NCBI RefSeq assembly: GCF_026151655.1
Contig: NZ_JAMQPN010000001.1
Location: forward strand, 310,001-374,000
DNA length: 64,000 nt
Reading direction: 5' to 3'
Origin: Leptospira soteropolitanensis
GTDB taxonomy: Bacteria > Spirochaetota > Leptospiria > Leptospirales > Leptospiraceae
Below, in pieces: positions 1 to 9,445 of this stretch (position 1 is its first letter; every line of letters starts with the position of its first letter). The translations under genes and the position numbers were made by a program. The notes under the pieces are model-generated. The model was not told where the DNA came from, did no database searches, and saw only the letters and a list, made by a program, of their open reading frames with translations.

Positions 1-84
1 AAAATAAATCTCTTGATGAAAATAAAGAATCTGTTCTCTCAATAAGATACGTTTGGTATTTCTTTTTGGATAGGAGACAGTCTC

Positions 85-636
85 ATGAGAAAACTAATTA
101 TGTGGAATGTGATCACATTGGACGGTTACTTCGAAGGGGAAAAAAACTGGGACTTAAGTTTTCATGGACTAATTTGGGGAAAAGAACTCGAAGAGTTTAG
201 TCTAACCCAACTTCGCTCTGCCGACATGCTTGTATTTGGTGCCAAAACTTACCAAGGTATGGCTGATTATTGGACCAGCGCTCCCGAAGACGAGGGAGAA
301 GTTGCCAAATTTATGAACGAACTCCCAAAACTAGCCTGTTCCACCACTCTAATGAATGCCGACTGGAAAAATACCACCATCACCAAAGATGCTGTTGGCG
401 AAGTTTCTAAATTAAAAAAAGAAGGAAGCGGGGATATGTTTGTCTTTGGAAGTGGGATCCTCTCTGGTTCATTCATGAAGGCAGGTTTATTTGATGAATA
501 TCGTATCTGCATTGCACCTATTTTTTTAGGAAAAGGAAGACATCTTTTCCTAGATGGAATTCCAAACCAAGAATTAAAACTCATCGAAACAAAACCACTC
601 TCAACTGGTGGTGTCATTCTTACTTATATACCATAA
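85..636 (+). CDS. RibD C-terminal/dihydrofolate reductase-like protein
   Basis: A 183-residue protein that resembles the stand-alone RibD C-terminal (DHFR-fold) family across its whole length. It opens with a beta strand and the segment ITLDGYFEG, has the mid-protein region LVFGAKTYQGM and the late nucleotide-binding-type segment MFVFGSGILSG, as in NADPH-dependent reductases of this superfamily. The substrate is not predictable; many such stand-alone proteins have no known reaction. The ATG is preceded by a clear GGAG about 8 bases upstream (ataggagacagtctc). The next gene follows 47 bp later on the same strand, so co-transcription is plausible. Confidence 0.8.
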   Translation: MRKLIMWNVITLDGYFEGEKNWDLSFHGLIWGKELEEFSLTQLRSADMLVFGAKTYQGMADYWTSAPEDEGEVAKFMNELPKLACSTTLMNADWKNTTITKDAVGEVSKLKKEGSGDMFVFGSGILSGSFMKAGLFDEYRICIAPIFLGKGRHLFLDGIPNQELKLIETKPLSTGGVILTYIP

Positions 637-683
637 ACTTACAAATTCATTTAACGAACAAGGAACCAAAAGGAAATATTACA

Positions 684-1184
684 ATGACAACAAACAAATT
701 AGAGACATCTTTACAAGAAGGTGCACATAAACAATTACAACAACTCGTTGGCCACTGGAAAGGGAATACAAAGACCTGGTTTGAAAAAGATGTTTTAGCA
801 GATGAATCGGCTTCGGAAGTCACCATCACTAGTTTGTTCGGCGGTCGGTTTATTTCTCTGGATTACCACAGCAGCCTAGAAGGTAAACCCTTCGAAGGTA
901 AGATGATCATTGGATTTGATATTCCTTACCAAAGATACACAAGCTCTTGGATTGATAGTTTTCATATGGGAACACAAATCATGTTATCGAGTGGAGATGT
1001 AAAAGGAAACGGTTTCTTTATGACTGGATCTTATGGGAACCCTGAATATGGGGAAACCCTCTGGGGTTGGCGAACTGAGATTCAATTCCTCAGTGATAAG
1101 GAATTTTCCCTAACAGCTTTTAATATCTCACCAGACGGCGAAGAAGCAAAAGCAACTGAAACATTTTATAAGAGAGTAGGATGA
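684..1184 (+). CDS. DUF1579-family protein
   Basis: A 166-residue soluble protein without signal peptide. It has the features I associate with DUF1579: an early LVGHWKGNTKTWF segment, a central GGRFISLDYHSSLEGKPFEG stretch and a SWIDSF/GTQIMLSSG region, all in a lipocalin-like all-beta pattern. The biochemical role of the family is unknown to me. The gene lies 47 bp after the RibD-like gene in the same direction and ends 30 bp before a convergent gene. The ATG follows an aaaaggaaatattaca sequence with an AAGGAAA ribosome binding site. Confidence 0.75.
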   Translation: MTTNKLETSLQEGAHKQLQQLVGHWKGNTKTWFEKDVLADESASEVTITSLFGGRFISLDYHSSLEGKPFEGKMIIGFDIPYQRYTSSWIDSFHMGTQIMLSSGDVKGNGFFMTGSYGNPEYGETLWGWRTEIQFLSDKEFSLTAFNISPDGEEAKATETFYKRVG

Positions 1185-1214
1185 GGAGTGTATTTTGAAT
1201 CTCTAATCCAAAAA

Positions 1215-1811
1215 CTATTCTTGTCTACCTTCAATGATTTGTAACAAAATCACAATCGCAATGCCCATTCTTCGATCTAGAATTTTTGCTGTATCAGCTG
1301 AAAAATCTATATTGAATTGAGGAACAAAAGGATTAAAAGTTTGTTTTAAAACTCCCACCTGATTCTTGTTTACAGTAATGAAAAAGGTTTGTGGAATTAA
1401 ATTAGTTAAAAACCTACGAAGCATTGCTTTCAACATACTATCTTCATCAATAGAACCTATCACTTGGTCCCTTGGATCTAAAATTTCCCAAGAATCTTTT
1501 AGTATTGATTTGAAACCTTTTCTACGAAGGGATCCAATACGTTCGTTCGAGGAAACATCCACAACATCGTAAATCGCTGAAAAATCGATAACACTGCGTG
1601 CTTTTATTTTTAAGAGTTCTTTTGTTTTTGTTTCATCTGCATAAACCGTAATGTCTTCTTTTAATTTAAAAGCTTTCTGTTTTACAAAAAAAAGAAGGTT
1701 GTTTTTATTTTCATTATAGATACGAATTTCACCACCAAAGAGTTTCAAAAAACTTTTTTTTGCAAAATATTTGTTAAATGTGAACTGTTGCATAGTAATT
1801 GATTTTATCAA
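1215..1811 (-). CDS. LURP-one/Tubby C-terminal-like protein
   Basis: A 198-residue protein that starts with a short amphipathic N terminus and then reads as alternating short beta strands (FGGEIRIYNE, LFFVKQKAFKLKEDI, SWEILDPRDQVIGSI) ending in a hydrophobic helix (MGIAIVILLQII). This is the layout of the LURP-one-related/phospholipid scramblase-like fold (Tubby C-terminal superfamily), whose usual trait is a closed beta barrel around a central hydrophobic helix. The assignment rests on fold pattern rather than a diagnostic motif. The function in bacteria is largely unknown. A second Met at residue 7 is an alternative start. Confidence 0.6.
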   Translation of the reverse strand: MIKSITMQQFTFNKYFAKKSFLKLFGGEIRIYNENKNNLLFFVKQKAFKLKEDITVYADETKTKELLKIKARSVIDFSAIYDVVDVSSNERIGSLRRKGFKSILKDSWEILDPRDQVIGSIDEDSMLKAMLRRFLTNLIPQTFFITVNKNQVGVLKQTFNPFVPQFNIDFSADTAKILDRRMGIAIVILLQIIEGRQE

Positions 1812-1884
1812 ATTCTTGGCAAACTCAAGTTAAAAACATCCCAATGAAAAGTATCTCAGCGTAAAAAAATCCATCATATTTGGT

Positions 1885-3201
1885 TTAAATACCAAAAATT
1901 TGACTTAAAACCTCTTCATATTCTTTGAATACTTTTGACTGTTTATTCTTTAATGTGTATGGTGCAGGTCCAGTTTCATCAATATGCAAAAAAAGTGATG
2001 TAGAAATCTCGTGATGGTGTTTAATTTCGATAGCCTCATCAAATAGTTTTGCAAACCACTTGTCTTTTGTTAGTTTACGTATTTCATCCCGTCTTACGCT
2101 ATCAAAATGTTTTTTGCTCGTCGGATCTGTATATGCATTATTAAAAAGAATTGGTAAAACTTCCGGTCCATTGCCTTTTCTATCCAACCAAACTTCTGGA
2201 ATAAATTTTTCTAATACTTGCACTGCATTATGAATTGCCTGTGCAGCTTGGTAATTTACTGGAATTAATACAGTATCGGAAACTGATACTCCAATTTTAC
2301 TAAAGAAACTCCAATTCGTTGGACAATCGATCAGTATGTAATCAAAATTTCCTTTTTCACCAAAGGCATCGAGAAGTTTACGAAATTTCTTCACCATTGT
2401 TTGTGTGATTGCTTTTGTAGCATGAGCAGCACTATCAAATCGTTCGTCTCCCTTGATGATGTGAAGATTTTTCCTGATTCTAATGGTATTGATACTTCCC
2501 TTAATTTCTTTCCCTAACAAAATGTCAAAGACACTTGTCGGTGTGTCTGTTTTTTTAACTTCAAGTTTAAAGGAATCTGTTAGGTCTCTCTGTTGTGGAT
2601 CTAAATCAATGAGTAAAACATTTTTGCCTTTTTCAGAAAGTACACCGGCAAAGTTACCAGTAGTAACTGTTTTACCGACTCCACCCTTATTGTTATAAAT
2701 CGCAACGATGAGAGGCCTCTTTTTATCTTCATAACTTGTAGGTCTTTTTAAAAGTTTTTTGAGAAGTGAAATGATTTTGTCTGTTCCCTCTTCCAAATTT
2801 AGAATTTCAGTCAGTGGAAAAATTACTTTATTTTTACGGTGAAAGACTTGTGCATTTTTACCATTGATCAGTAAACCAAACTGCACTTTTTGTAAATCAT
2901 CAGTATTCATATAGTCAAATAACTGAAACTTCGCATCTATGTATGTTTTGGCAGAAGGATCAGATAAATTGACTGCATTGGATTTTACTTCAATGGCTAA
3001 GTATGGATTTTGATCCACATAACAAACAAAATCCGCCTCCCCTGATTTTTTTAAAGTTACTTTGTCTTTAAAATCTTCTCTTTGATAACCTAAATGTTTG
3101 ATTAATGGGAGAACTAATCTAGTTTCTACTTCTGATTCACGTCCATTTTGTTTTAAAAAACGAATAATGGAAGGAAACTCAGTTTCTTTTTTTGCTGCCA
3201 T
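1885..3201 (-). CDS. HsdR_N-like nuclease domain fused to ParA ATPase
   Basis: A 438-residue two-domain protein. Residues about 15-150 resemble the N-terminal nuclease domain of type I restriction HsdR subunits: EVETRLVLPLI near 24-34, then GEADFVC with D57 and AIEVKS with E71 and K73, forming a PD-(D/E)xK-type signature. Residues about 163-438 are a ParA/MinD-type ATPase with deviant Walker A KGGVGKT at 172-178, switch region LIDLDPQ at 197-203 and Walker B DYILIDCP. No ParB, HsdM or HsdS gene is nearby, so this is not an ordinary partition or restriction locus. Possible roles are genome defence or DNA maintenance; this is inference. The ATG is well placed behind a purine-rich ggagatacaATG site. 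Confidence 0.85.
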   Translation of the reverse strand: MAAKKETEFPSIIRFLKQNGRESEVETRLVLPLIKHLGYQREDFKDKVTLKKSGEADFVCYVDQNPYLAIEVKSNAVNLSDPSAKTYIDAKFQLFDYMNTDDLQKVQFGLLINGKNAQVFHRKNKVIFPLTEILNLEEGTDKIISLLKKLLKRPTSYEDKKRPLIVAIYNNKGGVGKTVTTGNFAGVLSEKGKNVLLIDLDPQQRDLTDSFKLEVKKTDTPTSVFDILLGKEIKGSINTIRIRKNLHIIKGDERFDSAAHATKAITQTMVKKFRKLLDAFGEKGNFDYILIDCPTNWSFFSKIGVSVSDTVLIPVNYQAAQAIHNAVQVLEKFIPEVWLDRKGNGPEVLPILFNNAYTDPTSKKHFDSVRRDEIRKLTKDKWFAKLFDEAIEIKHHHEISTSLFLHIDETGPAPYTLKNKQSKVFKEYEEVLSQIFGI

Positions 3202-3424
3202 TGTATCTCCGGTAACATATCTCTATCTATCTGCTAAGAAAATAATTGGATTCTTTAGAAGATCAAATTTTACTGATCTTCCTTATTATCGAAACCTTCA
3301 GTTCAATAAAAACAAAAAAATTAATTCCACTTGCCATTCGCAGGGACAGAATGTCGTCGCAACCATCGAATGAATAAAGTCAATTTATGGCGCCCAAATC
3401 AGAAAAAGTACTTTACTTAATTTA

Positions 3425-3443
3425 ACGAACGATCGTACTTTAA
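3425..3443 (+). promoter_or_regulatory. Candidate TetR operator, copy 1
   Basis: The 19-mer acgaacgatcgtactttaa ends three bases before the tetR start codon. Its first 12 bases fit the palindromic pattern ACGAwCGwTCGT. A second copy with two differences lies at 4101-4119. Position and symmetry suggest autoregulation by the adjacent TetR protein; binding is inferred. Confidence 0.6.
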
Positions 3444-3446
3444 TTT

Positions 3447-4043
3447 ATGGGCAAAGGCGAGGACACAAAATCAATGATTTTGGACAAAGCAGTCCAGATG
3501 GCAAGCATCCAAGGATTGGAAGGGCTTACCATTGGTTCTCTTGCCGATGAATTGGGAATGTCCAAAAGTGGGCTCTTTGGTAAATTTGCTTCCAAAGAAA
3601 ATCTCCAAATTGAAGTTCTACGGGTGGGAAGCGAACTCTTTCGCAGAAATGTTGTATATCCTGCACTAAAAACCAAACCAGGGTTAAGTAGATTAAAAAC
3701 TGCATTCCAAATGTGGTTATCTTGGGCCAATACAGATAGCCTACCCGGAGGGTGTTTGTTTTTGTCTTCCAGTTCCGAATTTGACGACAGGCCCGGTGTG
3801 GTAAGAGATCATTTGAAAAAAACACAACTTAGTTGGCAAAAGACATTAAAACAATTTGTTCAAGGTGCTAAAGACACCTTAGAGTTAGATGCGAATACAA
3901 ATGTAGACAAAATGGTGCAAGAGATTTGGGGATTGATCTTAGGTTTCCATTTTTATAACCGACTCTTGGAAGATAAAAACTCTGAAAAAAGAACCAAACA
4001 AAGCTTTAACGATTTAATCAAAAGACACCAAAACAATATTTGA
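3447..4043 (+). CDS. TetR/AcrR-family transcriptional regulator
   Basis: A 198-residue TetR-type repressor. The N-terminal helix-turn-helix spans about residues 28-52 (LTIGSLADELGMSKSGLFGK followed by FASKENLQ), with the KSGLFxxF recognition helix typical of the AcrR/TetR group. The C-terminal half is an all-helical ligand and dimer domain with no recognisable ligand signature. It is followed after 42 bp by an alpha/beta hydrolase, most likely its target and operon partner. Operator-like sequences sit directly before its start codon and again inside the hydrolase 5' end, which suggests autoregulation. Confidence 0.9.
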   Translation: MGKGEDTKSMILDKAVQMASIQGLEGLTIGSLADELGMSKSGLFGKFASKENLQIEVLRVGSELFRRNVVYPALKTKPGLSRLKTAFQMWLSWANTDSLPGGCLFLSSSSEFDDRPGVVRDHLKKTQLSWQKTLKQFVQGAKDTLELDANTNVDKMVQEIWGLILGFHFYNRLLEDKNSEKRTKQSFNDLIKRHQNNI

Positions 4044-4085
4044 AAAGGAATTAAGTCAGGATTTATATAAAAAGAGGATTAAATA

Positions 4086-4952
4086 ATGGAAAATAATAGC
4101 ACGATCGTTCGTACTTTAAATAGAGTTTACCCAGTGACTATGGAAGAAAAATGGGCCTTTGCCAGAAGAAGACCCATTTTCTTTGGTTATGTGGCCGCAG
4201 CCTATTTTTTATCCACGCAAAAACAAAAACCTTCCAGAAAAGAAATGGATGTCTTAGCTCTTGCAAAACAAAAAGAGATTCAAGTAAAGGAACACCGAAT
4301 CCAATACTTTCACTGGAAAGGTGAAAAAGAAACAGTCCTTCTCATTCATGGTTGGAATGGTCATACAGGGAATTTTTCACGAATTGTGCCTGCGCTCTTG
4401 GAAGAAGGTTATAATGTCATCGGAATTGATTTGCCAGGTCATGGATTTTCCTCTGGAAGGTATTCCAATATTGTTTTATCCGCAAAGATAGTGCATAAAC
4501 TCGTAGAAGAAATTGGAAATCCAGAAGTTATCATTACACATTCTTTTGGTGGTGCTGTTGCGACCGTGGCACAAGAATTAGGTGTTATTGCCAATAAGTT
4601 AGTTTATATTGCACCACCTTTGCGATTAGAAATATTAAGGGAAAGTTTTAATACATACTATCAGCTAACAGAAAAAGAAAGTGAATCGATGAGAGACGTG
4701 TTGGAACGAAAGGTCAAACAACCTCTTAGCAGTTTGGATTTAGAAAAAGCAGGACCAAAATTTGATAACTCCCTACTTGTGATTCACGATGAAGATGATT
4801 TGGAAATTCCATTTACAATGGGGCTTGCAGTTTCTAGGGCATGGAAAAATTCTAAGTTAGTAAAAACAAAAGGTCTTGGTCACAAAATGATTTTGCGCAC
4901 CGAGAGTGTAAAAGATGAAATCATAAGTTTTTTAAAAGGGATTAATATCTAG
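4086..4952 (+). CDS. Alpha/beta hydrolase
   Basis: A 288-residue alpha/beta hydrolase-fold enzyme. It shows the oxyanion segment LLIHGWNGHTGNF (86-98), the motif IDLPGHGFSSG (114-124), the nucleophile elbow THSFGG with Ser153, an acidic residue in HDEDDLEIP (about 235-243) and a late His in GLGHKM (about 269). The substrate could be an ester, lipid or lactone. The start at 4086 has a good aaaaagaggattaaataATG site; an in-frame ATG at 4140 lacks one. An operator-like palindrome overlaps codons 6-9. It forms a likely operon with the preceding tetR. Confidence 0.88.
   Translation: MENNSTIVRTLNRVYPVTMEEKWAFARRRPIFFGYVAAAYFLSTQKQKPSRKEMDVLALAKQKEIQVKEHRIQYFHWKGEKETVLLIHGWNGHTGNFSRIVPALLEEGYNVIGIDLPGHGFSSGRYSNIVLSAKIVHKLVEEIGNPEVIITHSFGGAVATVAQELGVIANKLVYIAPPLRLEILRESFNTYYQLTEKESESMRDVLERKVKQPLSSLDLEKAGPKFDNSLLVIHDEDDLEIPFTMGLAVSRAWKNSKLVKTKGLGHKMILRTESVKDEIISFLKGINI
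4101..4119 (+). promoter_or_regulatory. Candidate TetR operator, copy 2, inside the hydrolase 5' end
   Basis: The 19-mer acgatcgttcgtactttaa matches the site upstream of tetR (3425-3443) at 17 of 19 positions and has the same ACGAwCGwTCGT dyad. It lies 15 bases after the start codon of the hydrolase gene, so a bound repressor could act as a roadblock or on an internal promoter. Confidence 0.55.
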
Positions 4953-4986
4953 GTTCTTGCATCTATCAAACTTATATCAAATAAGA

Positions 4987-5018
4987 AAAACTAACTAAAA
5001 AGAATTTTAGTTAGTTTT
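4987..5018. terminator. Perfect 14-bp hairpin between convergent genes
   Basis: The arm aaaactaactaaaa (4987-5000) is followed by loop agaa and the exact reverse complement ttttagttagtttt (5005-5018). It lies between the ends of the hydrolase (4952, plus) and a chemoreceptor (5052, minus) and carries A/T-rich flanks in both directions, so it probably works as a bidirectional rho-independent terminator. Confidence 0.8.
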
Positions 5019-5051
5019 CAATAGATGGAATGGCAGTTTCTAAATATAAAA

Positions 5052-6617
5052 CTAACTTTGGCTCATAGACGCCAATTTATTAGCTTCATCTTTGATCATT
5101 ACTATATGTTCTTCTAGGTCTTTGGAGGCACGACTGATTTCGTTGACTTCCATTTCTAGTTGTACAATCCCTTTTGATGCTTCTTTCTGACCAAGTAACT
5201 GTTCTTTAGTGGATTCTGAAATTTGTTTAGATAGTTCTCGAATTTTACCAAGTTCTGTTAGAGTGGCCGATAAAGTATTTCTTTGTTCAACATACAATCG
5301 GTTCATGTCTTGAATTTCGACCAAAGTTTGGTTCAATCGATCGATTTGAGATTTTGCCAATTCTCCTGTTTCTTTAGAGGCGTTTCTTGCATTGGTTATG
5401 ATATCTTTGGAACTTTTTACAACGATAGAAATTCGTTTTACGTTATTTTTTGTAAACTCCGCCAATTTACTTACTTCGTTTGCCACAACGGCAAAACCTT
5501 TTCCAACGTCCCCAGCCCTCGCGGCTTCGATAGAAGCATTTAACGCCAGTAAGTTTGTCTTTTCTCCAATTTCTGCAACAATATTGTTGATTTCGTTTAC
5601 TTGGTCAAAAGATGATTGGATGGATTCCAAATGGGTTGCCGTTTGATCCGCTACCTCTGTTACAGACATACTTTCTTTTTTATTGATCTCAGCTATTTCT
5701 ACAAGTCGTTCACTTTGAACTAAAATTTTATCTACCGTTTCTTTTAGAATTTCTGTATCTGAGACCATACCTTGGACCTTATTGTTTTGTTCTTCAATGG
5801 AAGATCCATTCGATTCAAAAGAGCTGGAGAGCTCAGAAATAACTGCTGTTATTTCTTCTAAGGAAGCAGCTTGCGATTCAAGTTTCACGGAAGTTTGCGA
5901 AACAAAGTTACTGAAGTTAGTAATCGAACTTTCTAGTTTTACGGCCGCATTGGCGGAGATTTTATTTCTTTCTTTGGTTTGGTTTAATAAAAGTTCGGCT
6001 TCGTCCGCCTTGATTTCAGCAAGAGAGCTAATTTTTGTTAGGAGTTGGACTAGTAAACTAACAATATAACCTGCAATCATTATAAAAACAGGTTTGAGAA
6101 CTTCCCCGGCCATTCCGACATATCCCATTTGGCGAGAAAGTTCGGGATCAACAGAAAGTTTGATTCCTCCAATCGTGACGGCACAATATAAAGCAATGGC
6201 AGAAGTTGCGGAACCAATAAATGAGTTTAATAAAACAAACTTTCGGTCACCCAAAAAACCCGAATAGATAGCATTAAAGAAGTAAATAAAATATACAGCT
6301 GCATTGGCAAGGGCCGCCTGCGCTTCATTTAAACTTAAGGTACAGTCCATGATGATCGTTCCACCAAGGACTAAAGTATCTAATAAAATCAATGACTTGT
6401 GAAACCAAGTGGGAGGATTTGATTTTCTTTCTAAAAAATATGCAACAGCACAATAAAAAGCCATTGTGCAGGTACCGATCATGTGGATCAAAAACATCTT
6501 TGGTTGGAACTCGTCTTTTGCCCCTATCATGGCAAGAAAGAATAAAAGAACCAAACCGAATCTGATTCTGTTGATGATGATTTTCCCTTGTTTCCAAAGA
6601 TCTGCGATCGTTAACAC
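5052..6617 (-). CDS. Methyl-accepting chemotaxis protein with six-TM N-terminal domain
   Basis: A 521-residue chemoreceptor. The first 200 residues hold about six hydrophobic segments with short loops and no large periplasmic sensor, so it probably senses through the membrane. No HAMP domain is obvious. The rest is a coiled-coil signalling domain with the strongly conserved hairpin tip [20 protein letters not shown] and [15 protein letters not shown], which contacts CheA/CheW. It is a clear paralogue of the receptor at 18347-19909, sharing the same opening ([13 protein letters not shown]), the WFHK and IYSGFLG motifs and similar length. It appears monocistronic, with a 295-bp upstream region. 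Confidence 0.92.
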   Translation of the reverse strand: MLTIADLWKQGKIIINRIRFGLVLLFFLAMIGAKDEFQPKMFLIHMIGTCTMAFYCAVAYFLERKSNPPTWFHKSLILLDTLVLGGTIIMDCTLSLNEAQAALANAAVYFIYFFNAIYSGFLGDRKFVLLNSFIGSATSAIALYCAVTIGGIKLSVDPELSRQMGYVGMAGEVLKPVFIMIAGYIVSLLVQLLTKISSLAEIKADEAELLLNQTKERNKISANAAVKLESSITNFSNFVSQTSVKLESQAASLEEITAVISELSSSFESNGSSIEEQNNKVQGMVSDTEILKETVDKILVQSERLVEIAEINKKESMSVTEVADQTATHLESIQSSFDQVNEINNIVAEIGEKTNLLALNASIEAARAGDVGKGFAVVANEVSKLAEFTKNNVKRISIVVKSSKDIITNARNASKETGELAKSQIDRLNQTLVEIQDMNRLYVEQRNTLSATLTELGKIRELSKQISESTKEQLLGQKEASKGIVQLEMEVNEISRASKDLEEHIVMIKDEANKLASMSQS

Positions 6618-6648
6618 TAAATACCCTCTATTGATTGAAATTACCAGA

Positions 6649-6688
6649 TCGGTGATTGGGTCAATATCTTATTGTACTTAATCACCGA
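6649..6688. repeat. 9-bp inverted repeat upstream of the chemoreceptor
   Basis: tcggtgatt at 6649-6657 is mirrored by aatcaccga at 6680-6688 with a 22-base spacer. It lies 32-71 bp upstream of the chemoreceptor start at 6617 and could be a regulator site. Otherwise the 6618-6912 gap holds only AT-rich sequence with no supported gene. Confidence 0.3.
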
Positions 6689-6912
6689 CGGATAAAATCT
6701 ACAGAAATGATCCGAAAGTTTCTATTTTTTGTAAGAAATTCAGTTTTTTTATAGAGAACAATGAATATGTCTATTAGTTTTTATTCTAAAACAAAAAATT
6801 TGGAAAGGATCCAATAAATTTTTCTGGCTGATGAATCTTCCGTTTTTACGATTAAAAGCTAACACTATTTTGCCGATGTGATTCTAAGATTACAGAAGTT
6901 ATAGGTGAGTTT

Positions 6913-7323
6913 ATGTCTGCTGGTTATTCAGGAAAACCACTGGTTGAAAAATTAGGTATCAAAGAAAAAATGGTCCTTCACTTTATCAATCTTCCCTCCA
7001 AAGACTTTACCATAACCTGGGGCACTTTTCCAAAAGAAATTCAAATCCTAGACAAACCAAAGAGAGGTTTAGATCTGATTCATTTCTTTACGACTTCCTC
7101 CGATGAATACCACAAAAAATTACCAAAACTAATGGATTTGATCAAACCAACAGGAATGATTTGGATCTCATGGCCTAAAAAAACCTCAAAAATCTCTTCT
7201 GATATGAATGAGAATCTCATACGGGATTTTGCTTTAGAATTAGGGCTTGTGGACATAAAAGTCTGTGCCGTGGATGAGATTTGGTCAGGATTGAAATTGG
7301 TGATCAGAAAAGAGAATCGATAA
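6913..7323 (+). CDS. DUF3052-like protein
   Basis: A 136-residue small soluble protein. The opening MSAGYSGKPLVEKLGIK, the middle LDLIHFFTTSSDEYHKKLPK and the following LIKPTGMIWISWPKK closely fit the DUF3052 pattern I know, in which a Rossmann-like half resembles a degenerate methyltransferase without the SAM-binding glycine loop. The function is unknown. ATG is preceded by ataggtgagttt, a plausible AGGTGA ribosome binding site. It stands alone between two chemoreceptor genes on opposite strands. Confidence 0.7.
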   Translation: MSAGYSGKPLVEKLGIKEKMVLHFINLPSKDFTITWGTFPKEIQILDKPKRGLDLIHFFTTSSDEYHKKLPKLMDLIKPTGMIWISWPKKTSKISSDMNENLIRDFALELGLVDIKVCAVDEIWSGLKLVIRKENR

Positions 7324-7377
7324 ACATTGATTTGTTAGGATTCGTACGAAACGTCCATAAAGTTTCTAATATGTGGT

Positions 7378-7405
7378 TTGACAAATCTATACCAACCATT
7401 ATGAC
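7378..7405 (+). promoter_or_regulatory. Candidate sigma70 promoter
   Basis: TTGACA at 7378-7383 and TATGAC at 7400-7405 are separated by 16 bases and stand about 36 bases before the chemoreceptor start at 7442. The -35 is a perfect consensus; the -10 matches four of six. Confidence 0.45.
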
Positions 7406-7441
7406 ATATGATTCTATTTGTTTTTGTTTGGATTGGTAAAA

Positions 7442-9432
7442 ATGAAATTTAGTAGCCTAAAGACTGTAATCGTTGTCCTAAGTGTTGCCGCGATTATGGT
7501 ACTAACCTTAGGAATCTCCTCCTTTGCTTACATCATTGGAAAAACTTATATTGTGAACGCCTATATCGGCGAAATGAAAAATGTTGCCAGGATCTCTGGA
7601 AGGCAGATTCAGAATTTTTTAACGATCAATTCCTTTTGGCAGAGTTAAATGCCACTAACCCTGAATTTGCAGAACGATGTATCAAAAAGGATCGTAAATT
7701 TCTGGATCAAGTCCTCGCCAATATTAGCAAAAAATACGGCATTTATGAAAATGTTTTTTTATCCACTGCAGAATCTAACACCAAGGTTTTTTCCGATGCA
7801 AGTGGCCATTCCATAGGATTTCGGTGGTCCAATACTGGTTTCGATGAAAACATCAATAATGCCCTAGAAGGAAAACCTCATTTAAGTAAGGTGGCACGCT
7901 CTCCCATCACACAAGAACCAGTTACACTGCTAACCATGCCTGTATTGCAAGGAAACCAAGTTGTTGCAATCTTTGCCTTTGCAATTTCTCTCAATCATCT
8001 TACCGATGAAGTTGTAAAGGATGTCAAAATTGGAAAGGAAGGTTTTATTGCGATCACTGATAGAGAAGGACAAGTCATTGGACATCCGGACAAAGCATTA
8101 ATCTTAAATTTGGATCTTCAAAAACTCGATTGGGGTAAAAAGTTACTCGATCTAAAATCTGAAGAACATATGGAGTATTTTTTCGGTAAAGAAAAAATAG
8201 CAACAGTGTATGATATATCACAATATAATATTCGTTTAGCGACCATTGCATCCAAAGGTGAGATTCTAAGTGTCGTTCATGATATGTTGTTAAAAATTGG
8301 AATATTTGCCATTGTGATTTTAGTAATGTCGATCGTTGCTCTTTCGAAACTCATCACGCAAAGATTAAAACCTATCACTGGTCTTAGAGATTTGTTTAAA
8401 AAAATGTCTACGGGAGACCTTAGCCAATCTTTAAAAATTACGCATGATGATGAGATTGGTGAATTAAGTGGGGACACAAATTCCTTTTTAGTTAGTCTGA
8501 GAAAAATAATATCAGAGATTCAATTTATCTCCCAAGAACTTGCTTCCAGTGCAGGAGAACTTTCATCAAGTGCTGATAGTTTTTCGGGAGGAGCTCAAGC
8601 AACAGCAGCTTCTACCGAAGAGATGTCTGCGACTGTAGAAGAAATGTCAGCCAGTATGGAAAACATTACTGGTTCGATTGATATCCAACACAATAACATT
8701 TCACAGTTCCAAGTTAAAATCCAAGAGTTAGCAAATAGCGTAAAACAAGTAGCAGATGAAATCAATCATACCCTGAACCAAATGAAATCCATCTCCAACC
8801 AAGCAAAAGAAGGAGAACAGTCACTAACCGGTATGAATGACATGATCAATAACATATTGAAGTCATCTGATGAGATGAAAGCGATCATTGCCATCATCAA
8901 TGAAATTTCTGACCAAACACAACTTTTGGCTCTCAATGCAGCCATTGAAGCCGCTCGTGCTGGAGATGCGGGAAGAGGATTTGCTGTCGTTGCAGAAGAA
9001 ATTTCCAAACTTTCCATTCGCACAGCGTCTTCGATCAAATCCATTTCTGAAATGATTGGCAAAAATGCTAAGGAGTTAGACGGGGGTGCCAAAAGCATCC
9101 AATCCTCTACCTCCCTCATCCAGGAGATCATTAAAAATATCAATCATGTTTCACGGGCAATGGATTCTCTTTATACGATCATGGGATCCCAAGCTGAAAT
9201 CAACCAATCAGTACTTGAAAACTCTGGGGTAGTCAAAGGGGAATCAGACCAAATTAAAGTTGCTGCGGACGAACAAAGAGGAGCGGTCCGGGAAATTACC
9301 GATGTCATCACCCAAATCAACGAACATACCATCAATACAGCAGCAGGGGCGGAAGAAATGTCTTCCTCTGCGAAAAATCTTTCGAATACCGCTGATAAGT
9401 TAAAAGGCATCTGCGACCAATTTCAATTATAA
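7442..9432 (+). pseudogene. Methyl-accepting chemotaxis protein (dCache) interrupted by a frameshift
   Basis: One chemoreceptor split over two reading frames. The first frame (7442-7648) encodes a signal-anchor helix and the start of the periplasmic sensor, then stops after GRQIQNFLTINSFWQS. The second (readable from about 7615 to 9432) continues as FNDQFLLAELNATNPEF. Adding one T to the six-T run at 7615-7620 restores a continuous protein of about 664 residues: TM helix, dCache-like sensor (KEGFIAITDREGQVIGHPD), second TM near 8280-8340, HAMP (RLKPITGLRDLFKKMSTGDL) and signalling domain with tip [20 protein letters not shown]. It could be a real pseudogene, a sequencing error, or slippage-corrected. 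The start is chosen at 7442 behind ggattggtaaaa. Confidence 0.85.
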
Positions 9433-9445
9433 GGACTCGTTTTAT

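Noticed and set aside
1..84. Possible end of an upstream gene or promoter
   Set aside because: No long open frame reaches the window edge convincingly and no clear -35/-10 pair is visible.
3098..3373. Plus-strand frame across the start of the ParA fusion
   Set aside because: It overlaps the well-supported minus-strand gene and has no family features.
8766..9143. Long minus-strand frame inside the chemoreceptor
   Set aside because: It mirrors the heptad-repeat coiled coil of the signalling domain, which often leaves the antisense frame open. The sense frame is clearly the receptor.
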